This document shows, one piece after another, positions 1 through 6,500 of a DNA stretch of 7,481 nucleotides. The notes below the pieces were generated by a model that was not told where the DNA came from, did not search any database, and saw nothing but the letters and a program-made list of their open reading frames with translations. Each line of letters begins with the position of its first letter. Position 1 is the stretch's first letter. Origin of the DNA: Chlamydiia bacterium (GTDB taxonomy: Bacteria; Chlamydiota; Chlamydiia; Chlamydiales; Simkaniaceae); contig JAGROF010000057.1 of the NCBI GenBank assembly GCA_020440405.1, positions 1-7,481 of the forward strand, read 5' to 3'. Both the position numbers and the translations under genes were made by a program.

Positions 1-1
1 C

Positions 2-1288
2 TGTACCCGCTACCTAAAGGACTTCCATTATTTTTTACGAGAGATTCTTGTCTCTCCCGACTACCTTCGGCTGATTAGCCATTCGATTGAGGAAACCGAT
101 CAGCTCTCCCGCGCCCTGGTGAACCTTGTCCATGCCTTTTCGTTTGCCTATTTTTGCCACAGTGGGAAGAAGCAGGAGATGTTGGACTATCTCTATGACC
201 TACTCAAGCGGGCCAATGACGGGGAGCTTCCGGCGCGCAGAGAGAAGGTCGACACCCACGTGTTTATGAGTGAAATTTTTGATCTCCACGATAGTATCAC
301 TACGATGCTGAAAAAGTATCCCAGTGGGCCTCTTTTTAAAACCCTTGATATCTTCCAAGAACGGAACGAAAAAGAAGGGTTTGATCCCATTGGACAAGGA
401 AACCCTCCCTATTATCTCTATACCTTTTCGAGCAATGCCTTTGATGCCAAATGTTTAAAAATTCCTTGCCCAACGCTCCATGCGCACATCAATAAAGCCC
501 GGGTGATCGAGGAATTTAAAGGGTTTTTGCGCCACTTTGAAACAAGAAAAGAGCTCAATACCCACCTTCACTTTAACCTGCAAGACCGGACATCATGGGA
601 AGAACATGCGCGGTGCCAAGCCCTTGAAAAAGTGCAAAACCAAGCGGAGTTTTCCAAACAATTTGTCCTCGTGACATTTCCTAAAAAAAGTGATTTTTAT
701 TTCCAAGCAGAGGATTATTTGAACGTCAATGCTGCCAAAGACTTTCTCAAACTTTTAGAAGAGCAAGTCAAAAGTGGTGAAGAGTGTGGCTTCTTTTTCT
801 CCAAAAACTTGCCGCAGAAAACGCTTCATGAATTTGTGGAAAAGATCCTTCCGTTGATCCATACCCACTTCTTTAAAAAGAAAGCTAAGCTTGATCGGAA
901 AGAGCGCCTTGATTTCATTGAGATTTTCTATCTCTTTTTTGCCCTTAAAATTCTAGAGACTGTCAAACCTGATACCTTTACCTTTTCCTGTAAAGATGGA
1001 GTGGATGTTGGGGCAACGACAAGCGCTGCCTTTTTTACCCTGATTAAACTGCTTGGGAAAGAAGATAAATGGTCTGTAGAAGAGCAAGACCATCTCTATT
1101 GGATCCTGTGTGGTCCGGCCTTAACCGTTCGAGAACGTCTTGTTGACTACCAACGCTTCAGCCGGATGGCTAGTAGCCTGAGTATCCTTACAGAGGCCCT
1201 CACAAAAGGTCACGATAAAATTCTTAAAGCGCTTCAGCCCCTTTACGATGCGAAGCTATTCCAAAAACTTCTCAATCGCATCGATTAG
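2..1288 (+). CDS. Partial CDS: SopB/IpgD-like phosphatase-fold protein with a degenerate CX5R loop (5' end outside window)
   Basis: The frame is open from base 2 with no convincing start, so the gene begins upstream; the GTG at 119 lies inside the open frame and has no good ribosome binding site. About 428 residues are visible, ending at TAG 1286-1288. The protein is soluble, rich in Lys, Phe and Leu, with no signal peptide or membrane segment in the visible part. The only recognisable segment is FTFSCKDGVDVGATTSA near visible residues 327-343. It resembles the phosphatase loop of SopB/IpgD-type inositol-phosphate phosphatases (family pattern CKSGKDRTG). It sits about 98 residues from the C-terminus, much as in SopB, where the catalytic Cys is about 100 residues from the end. 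The Cys (TGT 989-991) and the Asp before the last loop position are kept. The catalytic Arg is Val (GTT 1007-1009), so a classical Cys-phosphatase reaction is unlikely. A secreted effector or pseudo-phosphatase is an inference. Reality of the gene is near certain; the fold assignment is tentative. Confidence -1.
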   Translation, partial: CTRYLKDFHYFLREILVSPDYLRLISHSIEETDQLSRALVNLVHAFSFAYFCHSGKKQEMLDYLYDLLKRANDGELPARREKVDTHVFMSEIFDLHDSITTMLKKYPSGPLFKTLDIFQERNEKEGFDPIGQGNPPYYLYTFSSNAFDAKCLKIPCPTLHAHINKARVIEEFKGFLRHFETRKELNTHLHFNLQDRTSWEEHARCQALEKVQNQAEFSKQFVLVTFPKKSDFYFQAEDYLNVNAAKDFLKLLEEQVKSGEECGFFFSKNLPQKTLHEFVEKILPLIHTHFFKKKAKLDRKERLDFIEIFYLFFALKILETVKPDTFTFSCKDGVDVGATTSAAFFTLIKLLGKEDKWSVEEQDHLYWILCGPALTVRERLVDYQRFSRMASSLSILTEALTKGHDKILKALQPLYDAKLFQKLLNRID

Positions 1289-1297
1289 ACACTTCAG

Positions 1298-1714
1298 TTA
1301 TTCGTTTGGCTCTGAAAATTTTTGAAGGTCGGCAAAGAGCTTTCTTGCACAACGGGGCGAGGATTCACCATGAGGAGCAGAAGATACTCGGCTGGCTGGA
1401 GACCCTTTCTTCTCGGGAGAACAAAGCACTTTTCCACTCTTGTTATACTCATTTAGAACCACTATGACGCGGTCTAAGACGGCATCCAGCTCTGGAGAGA
1501 TGACTTGCTCGGCTTTAAGGGCCTCAATTGTGAAAGTTGCGCGTACTTTATTGTCTGGACTATAATGGATCAGGCAATCACGAATAGCGTCGAGATAAGG
1601 ACGGTAAGGATTGTCGTATGAGACTGGAGAGGGAGGGGTTCTTTCCACAGTTACATCCTCCCGGTACTGAACTTGATGCAGGGCTCGTAGTAGGTCATCG
1701 ATTTTTGAACTCAT
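1298..1714 (-). CDS. Hypothetical protein, 138 aa, translationally coupled to the kinase-like gene
   Basis: I do not recognise this protein. It is 138 residues, soluble, with no signal peptide or membrane segment. A short N-terminal helix (about 1-17) is followed by a Pro-rich stretch (about 26-40), a probably helical core (about 40-92, including the segment SPELDAVLDRVIVVLNEY) and a Ser/Pro/Lys-rich, probably disordered tail (about 98-122). A last short helix contains KLFADLQKF. ATG 1714-1712 is supported by AGGAG (1728-1724) nine bases upstream; that AGGAG overlaps the stop codon of the preceding 378-aa gene. The 12-base gap and shared strand indicate one transcript and coupled translation. 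The CSPEK sequence at about 98-102 recurs in the neighbour's C-terminal region, within a similar helical setting. A partner or chaperone of the kinase-like protein is possible from the pairing, but nothing in the sequence proves it. It ends 9 bases from the stop of the convergent gene. Confidence -1.
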   Translation of the reverse strand: MSSKIDDLLRALHQVQYREDVTVERTPPSPVSYDNPYRPYLDAIRDCLIHYSPDNKVRATFTIEALKAEQVISPELDAVLDRVIVVLNEYNKSGKVLCSPEKKGSPASRVSSAPHGESSPRCARKLFADLQKFSEPNE

Positions 1715-1723
1715 TTATAATTA

Positions 1724-1729
1724 CTCCTA
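1724..1729 (-). promoter_or_regulatory. Ribosome binding site overlapping the upstream stop codon (TAGGAG)
   Basis: On the minus strand the TAG stop of the 378-aa gene (1729-1727) forms part of TAGGAG, whose AGGAG (1728-1724) lies nine bases before the ATG of the 138-aa gene. The terminating ribosome therefore covers the next gene's Shine-Dalgarno sequence, the usual layout for termination-reinitiation. The sequence is directly visible; the coupling is inferred. Confidence -1.
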
Positions 1730-2863
1730 TAATGCAACTAAATTTAGTTTTTGTACAAACTTTAAATTTTCTTTGATGAATATTAAGAGAGCTAGAGTTG
1801 TCTCTTCTGCTGGAGGCAACGCGATTAGTTCATCTACAATCGCCTCTTTTTCTGGAGAGCACATAGAAATTTGGGATCTTTGTAGTCCGCTTATAAGCCC
1901 TTGAAGGAGATGACTTCGGTGTTCTTCAAAAAAGACGGTGAGAGGAGCTTTTTGAGCTTCGCAATCGCTGGTTAAGGCATTCTGGATTCCGATGAGAATT
2001 TGTTCTGCCATCAAAGCGAGATTAGCTTCTCCACTTTGGGCAAAGTAGTGAAAATCTCTTGTGCGTTCTTCTCGTTTTTCTGCTCCAGAGGGCAGGGGAG
2101 AAGAAGAACTCTCCTTAGGGGGTTGAGAAGGACCTTCTGCGGTTTCACTAGCGCTCGAGTCATTATCCCATAAAAACCCTCCATCAAGGTGATCCTCTTC
2201 GTCCTCACTTTTGGGGGGATTGCGTTCTTCATACCCAAAGAAATGGAGGAAATGGGGAGCGTTGTCGATAAGATGTACATTGACAAGTTTGCCAGACTCA
2301 TCGATTTCTATCATGATATTGCCACTATTCATTTTGAAGTCAGAGTGGATAACGCCTTGGAAATTCATGGGAAAAAAACGATCGCTATTTCCAATTGCTA
2401 GATCATATCCTGCGACTTCTCCAAAGGCGGTAAAGAGTTTAAAAAGATCTTCAACATTTAGCTTAAAGAGATTTCCATTGGCGCAAAATGCAGATAGGTT
2501 GTTTCCTTTGAGATACTCGAGAAATAGGGGATAGTGAACCGATGCGACGTTTCCGTTATTTTTGATAAAAACCGTTGCAAGGGTATCTCGAATCTTTTGA
2601 TCGGTGATATAGGCTGATTCGGGAACAGAGTAGTGCTCAAAGACCCTTTTGTAAAAGAGGGTTGAAATGTATTCGCATTCTCCTCCTAATTGATTTTGCC
2701 ATTTGATCACCCATTTAAAAAGGGGATGCAAAGGAAGGTAAGTTAAGCCTGTTCCCCCTTTATCAGACCTTTTGAAAGGGAAGTTTAGATGTGGTTTTTG
2801 CATAAATGCAAGAACAGCATCAGAATTAAAGGAGTTGGAGGGAGCAATTGAAGAGGCTGCCAT
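1727..2863 (-). CDS. Atypical kinase-like protein (actin-fragmin kinase / PI-kinase / HipA-like fold)
   Basis: 378 residues. The start ATG 2863-2861 has AGGA seven bases upstream. The motif order fits the atypical protein/lipid kinase fold. A Gly-containing stretch KGGTG (35-39) is followed by VIKW, with K54 as candidate ATP-binding Lys. E64 is a candidate helix-C Glu. A catalytic loop GYDLAIGNSDRF (152-163) has D154, N159, D161 and R162, then NSGNIMIE (179-186), and LIDNAP (198-203) has D200 as the likely metal-binding Asp that replaces DFG. The NxDR...GN...ID arrangement is typical of actin-fragmin kinase, PI3/PI4-kinase and HipA-type enzymes. Residues about 212-270 form an acidic, then Ser/Pro-rich linker, likely disordered, before a helical C-terminal domain (about 274-375). 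There is no signal peptide or membrane segment. It is likely cotranscribed with the 138-aa gene. Substrate unknown: host protein, phosphoinositide or bacterial target are all open. A secreted effector is a plausible guess for an intracellular bacterium. Confidence -1.
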   Translation of the reverse strand: MAASSIAPSNSFNSDAVLAFMQKPHLNFPFKRSDKGGTGLTYLPLHPLFKWVIKWQNQLGGECEYISTLFYKRVFEHYSVPESAYITDQKIRDTLATVFIKNNGNVASVHYPLFLEYLKGNNLSAFCANGNLFKLNVEDLFKLFTAFGEVAGYDLAIGNSDRFFPMNFQGVIHSDFKMNSGNIMIEIDESGKLVNVHLIDNAPHFLHFFGYEERNPPKSEDEEDHLDGGFLWDNDSSASETAEGPSQPPKESSSSPLPSGAEKREERTRDFHYFAQSGEANLALMAEQILIGIQNALTSDCEAQKAPLTVFFEEHRSHLLQGLISGLQRSQISMCSPEKEAIVDELIALPPAEETTLALLIFIKENLKFVQKLNLVAL

Positions 2864-2896
2864 GCTGATTTCCTAAATAAAATATTAATTATCAGC

Positions 2897-2925
2897 ATTA
2901 TATCATTGTTATTAATAGCAATAAA
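2897..2925 (-). promoter_or_regulatory. Putative sigma-70-type promoter for the kinase-like/138-aa operon
   Basis: In the 71-base AT-rich gap on the minus strand a perfect TATAAT lies at 2902-2897. A weak -35 candidate TTTATT (2925-2920) lies 17 bases upstream. The predicted transcript would start near 2890, leaving a leader of about 25-30 bases that carries AGGA before ATG 2863. The -10 is perfect, but the region is so AT-rich that such a match can arise by chance; the poor -35 suggests weak or activator-dependent use. Confidence -1.
2905..2922. repeat. Imperfect 18-bp palindrome in the promoter spacer, possible operator
   Basis: ATTGTTATTAATAGCAAT pairs at 8 of 9 positions with its own reverse complement (only 2909/2918 mismatched). 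It lies between the putative -35 and -10 of the kinase-like operon, a place where a dimeric regulator would block RNA polymerase. On the minus strand TGCTATT also occurs twice, at 2930-2924 and 2920-2914, exactly ten bases apart. The surroundings are AT-rich, so chance is a real alternative. Confidence -1.
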
Positions 2926-2934
2926 TAGCACAGA

Positions 2935-3492
2935 TTAATTTAAATCGAGATCTTCTGGCATTAAAGAAAGGGTTTTATACTTTCCTCCCATTTCCCGGAG
3001 AAGGGTTTGCCAAAGACGCTCGGGAGGTGTTTCAAAGACGTGGGCACTTTGGGCAGGGCAGAGGAACCAGGCGCCATTCAAGAATTCCCGCTCAAGAACT
3101 CCAGAGGCCCAACCTCCATAGCCGAAGCAGACGAGGGTCTGAGGAGAGGAAACCTCTTCTTTTTCGTGAAGCATGGCGACGTCCCCATTGAGGTAGATCC
3201 CGGGACAGATTTCTAGGCTGGTCTCGTCGTCGTATCCTTGATTCTGAAGGAGCATGATCTGGTTGGGTTGATTGGGGCCTCCAGCACGCATCTCCACCGG
3301 TTCCTCTCCAAACCCTAGGAAGTCTTCCTCGACTTCGATCTCAAGAGGTTTATTCACAATGAGTCCAAAAGAGCCCATGGGACTATGGTCGCAGAGAAGG
3401 ACGACGCTGCGGTAGAAGATCCCCCCTTCAATATCGGGGCTTGCGATCAAAAAAGTTCCCTTTTTCAGGTCAGAATACGGTACATTCCTCAT
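2935..3492 (-). CDS. yqgE: UPF0301 / YqgE-AlgH family protein
   Basis: 185 residues, a normal length for the UPF0301 (YqgE/AlgH) family. The family hallmarks appear in order: GTFLIASP (12-19), FYRSVVLLCDH (26-36), GSFGLIVNKPL (40-50), GGP (71-73) and CFGYGGWASGVLEREF (122-137) followed by GAWFLCPA. The C-terminal W161 and LLREMG fit the usual helix. Where most members have GQLE after the GW motif, this one has GVLE. The protein is soluble and cytoplasmic. The biochemical role of the family is unsettled; AlgH was named for a link to alginate regulation in Pseudomonas, which need not apply here. An in-frame TAA lies two codons upstream (3498-3496), so ATG 3492 is the first possible ATG. AAGGA directly abuts that ATG with no spacer, which is unusual. 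The gene follows the 1310-aa gene by 32 bases and may be cotranscribed with it. Confidence -1.
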   Translation of the reverse strand: MRNVPYSDLKKGTFLIASPDIEGGIFYRSVVLLCDHSPMGSFGLIVNKPLEIEVEEDFLGFGEEPVEMRAGGPNQPNQIMLLQNQGYDDETSLEICPGIYLNGDVAMLHEKEEVSSPQTLVCFGYGGWASGVLEREFLNGAWFLCPAQSAHVFETPPERLWQTLLREMGGKYKTLSLMPEDLDLN

Positions 3493-3499
3493 TCCTTAC

Positions 3500-3528
3500 G
3501 CAATAGCAAATGTTAACCATTATTTCAA
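3500..3528 (-). promoter_or_regulatory. Weak candidate promoter immediately upstream of yqgE (possibly giving a leaderless mRNA)
   Basis: On the minus strand TTGAAA (3528-3523, one mismatch to TTGACA) is separated by 17 bases from TATTGC (3505-3500, three of six matches to TATAAT). Transcription would begin about at the yqgE ATG (3492). That would fit the absence of a properly spaced Shine-Dalgarno sequence. The -10 match is poor, so read-through from the large upstream gene is the main alternative. Confidence -1.
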
Positions 3529-6500
3529 CGGCGTGTGGCGGCAAATTGACTATAAGTCATATGAGGTTTTGGATGCCCTCCCTCATATTTATAGACCATG
3601 GATTTTTTCAGGTCATCTTTAGTCATTGGCCCCATGGCAATCGAGTAGAGTTCTCCATCGATTTGTACCACGAGGTGGCCTGCATGAACGTGAAGGGTTT
3701 GGCCGCGAGGAATCTGGACGTTATAGAAGAGGTTTTCAGAAACCACACCGCGGAGGATTCCATCGGGAGGAATCACTTGAATCGTTCCTTCGAGCTCAGA
3801 CTTGATTGCTGCCATATGAGTTGGGATGGGGCTTTCGATGTGGGGAGGCTCTTGGGGGGTGTCGCTATGGAAGGTTTCTCCAGGAGAGAAAGATGCGGCG
3901 GCAAAGCGGAAGAGGGCGTAAGGATCATCAAAGTTTTGCCAATTGCCTCGGAAGACGCGCGCTTCGTTTTGCTCAGGACTGTATGTGTCGATCCCATGCT
4001 TTTGCTTGAGGCCTTGGATGCGATCATAGATTTCTCCCCAAGTGGCTTTGTCTAAAAGGGGAGGTTTTCCACTCATCATCCACATTTCTTTGTCTGCTTT
4101 CATGGCGCGGACTAAGATGTTTTCCCAAGTGATATCGTTCCAGGTATAATTGGGGAGAAGGGGAACGATCTCTCGCATAAAGTCTTCGACGAACTCTTTC
4201 TTTAAAATCATAAGGAAGGGGGTTTTCATTCCTCCCAGCTTTTGAGCGGCGTTGAACTGCAGGAATTGCGCATAGGTATCTGTCAAAACAGACACCCCAG
4301 GAAGAGTTCCACTTGTAGTGCCGCCTCCCTGACTTGAAGAGGCTGCTTCGCTTTCAGGAATGGCTTGGGCGATCCCTTCAAAAAGGGTCTGTGTTCCCAT
4401 ATGGTCTACAAATCCTTTGGTGACCGGCACACTTCTCAAGAAGTTATGAGAAAGCTCTGGAAGAGAGGCATGTCTACGGAAGAAATCAACCGTTAAACCT
4501 CTTGTAAGAGGAATCACTGTTTTTCCGCCGTCTGGGAGGTCACACCAGTAAGCGCCGACTCCAGATTCTAAGTAACGTTGCATCCGTTCCCCTTGTTCGG
4601 GGCTAATTTCAAGAAAATCATCTCCTGAAGCAAGGATCACATATCCTTCTGGAAGGCGCGTGCGCGCAAACTCTTGAAGGTTTTGGGCGGTATGTTGGTA
4701 GAGGGGACGTCCTCCGACTTCCACACTTCCTTTAGTTCCTGAGCGTTCTCCATATTTTAAGATGGAGGCACGTGTTGCAGAGCCTGCATCAAGAATAAAG
4801 AGGTCGGTTTGAGGGTGCTCTAAAGTCTGTTCTAGCGCAGGAGCAAGAGGACCAATAGATCCCATTCCAACTCCTAGCTCGCCACTTTCTTCTTTTCCTT
4901 CAGGAACGACATGGGTATAAGGGAACGAAGAAGATCCTCGAGATAAAGCAGGCATTCCTGTTTGGAAGGCATGTTGATAGCCCACGGCACTTCGTCTAAA
5001 GGCTTCTCGCTTCGATTGACTTTCTGTCTGTTGGGGTGTTTCCACCCAGGGAAGCTCTAGCCTTTCGTCAAATTGAACGTGAAAATCTCCACCCTCTCGG
5101 CGGTCGATTCCAAACTGATCCCGTTTGCTGCCCCCTTCTTCAATGGCATCGAAGAACGCATGCATTTTTGTTTTGTAGTAGCTGAGTACTCGTTCTTTTT
5201 GCTCGGGAGGGAGGCTTCTCAGAAGAATTTCGAGCTCGATATAGTCATACCGTTTTTCGATTTGATTGCGTGCCGTATTGATATCGATGCGGCTTAAGTC
5301 ATCAATCAGCTCACCTGGATCGAGAACCATGAGACGTTCTCTTCCTTCCGAGTCTGGATAATATCCGGTATCACAGAGGAAGTTGGTATCGAGGTCAAAC
5401 AGCCCCCGTTTCCATAAGTCTTCAAACAGGTTAAGCCCTTCATCGATTTGTCGGATGATAGCATCGGGATCGCGGCTTTCAATTGCGGCCACAACGCGGT
5501 CTTTGAACACTGCATTGGCAAAAACAGATTGTTTCACGTTATCTTCACGTGTAAATGTTTTGGGCTCTCCATCGACTTCAACGCTAAAAGAACCTTCCAC
5601 AAAGCGGAAAGGAATCACGAGATCTCGACCGTACCGTTCTGCTGTCTCGTATCCCATCGATTTATAGGCTTTGTTTTCAAAGGAGGTGATCATCTTCATG
5701 ACAAAGATGTTTAAATCAGCCCAACTTCTTAAAGCAGGAATATATTTACTAAAACGAGGAGATGTGAGGAGACGGTTGATAAACTGAGAGGTAATCAGCT
5801 TATCTTTTTGATCATCTAGCTTCATCTCTTTTTGTCCCTTAAAGAGGACATGCTTTAAGAAGCCCACGAAGTCTGGGTCTGCTGCTTCGTGAGGGATTTT
5901 AATAATTGAACCATTGGCAAGGCGATACACCACATTCTCTGCTCCTCCACCAATTAAGCGTGCTTCTTGTGGTTTTTGGGGAGAGAGAGGGGTGTCTTTT
6001 GTCGTGGCACGGATTTGGACGACTTCATCAAAAAGGCTGCCGACCATGTCTTCTCCAAAATCTTCTGCGTTTTGAGAACTGTCATGGAAGTCAACAGCGC
6101 ATTCAGCAATGGGAAACCCAAGGCGAGCTGCTTGCTGAAGAATCTCAATATCAAAGGCTAAGGAATCATTTTGGAGTCCTGTTTGGGCAATCTGTTGCCA
6201 AGACTTCGCATTAAAAAGCTTAAACCCTGTCTGGGTATCGCTAATGTTAAAGAGGTGAGGGAACATGGCTTTTACAACAAGATTTAGCCCCATACTTCGA
6301 ATCAGGAATGGAAGGGGTTTGTTTTCGACGGCGCTCGCTTCTAAGCGGCGTGATCCAATCGCAAGGCCTCCCTCCTCTTCTGTTTGAAAAGCCTGAGTGA
6401 AAAGATGGGTCATTTCTAGGATATGAATCTTATCCGAAAAGTCGATAAACCCGACAAAGTCAGATCCGGCATCTGCTGCAACACTCATTCCACAACGGAC

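Noticed and set aside
119..121. GTG as the true start of the left-hand gene
   Set aside because: The same frame stays open back to base 2 with plausible coding sequence, and there is no Shine-Dalgarno sequence before the GTG, so the gene is cut by the window edge.
1246..1283. Perfect 8-bp inverted repeat CGATGCGA / TCGCATCG with a 22-base spacer at the end of the rightward gene, a possible terminator between the convergent genes
   Set aside because: The loop is long, no T-run follows on either strand, and the repeat lies within coding sequence; a few 8-bp inverted repeats at this distance are expected by chance in a window this size.
1289..1297. Terminator in the convergent gap
   Set aside because: Only nine bases separate the two stop codons, and no GC-rich hairpin with a T-run was found around them.
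2011..2534. Other open frames within the kinase-like gene on both strands (70-107 codons)
   Set aside because: They are shadows of a gene whose own frame shows ordered kinase-like motifs.
3510..4055. Rightward 181-codon open frame
   Set aside because: It is wholly antisense to the C-terminal part of the 1310-aa gene, has no recognisable domain and no convincing ribosome binding site.
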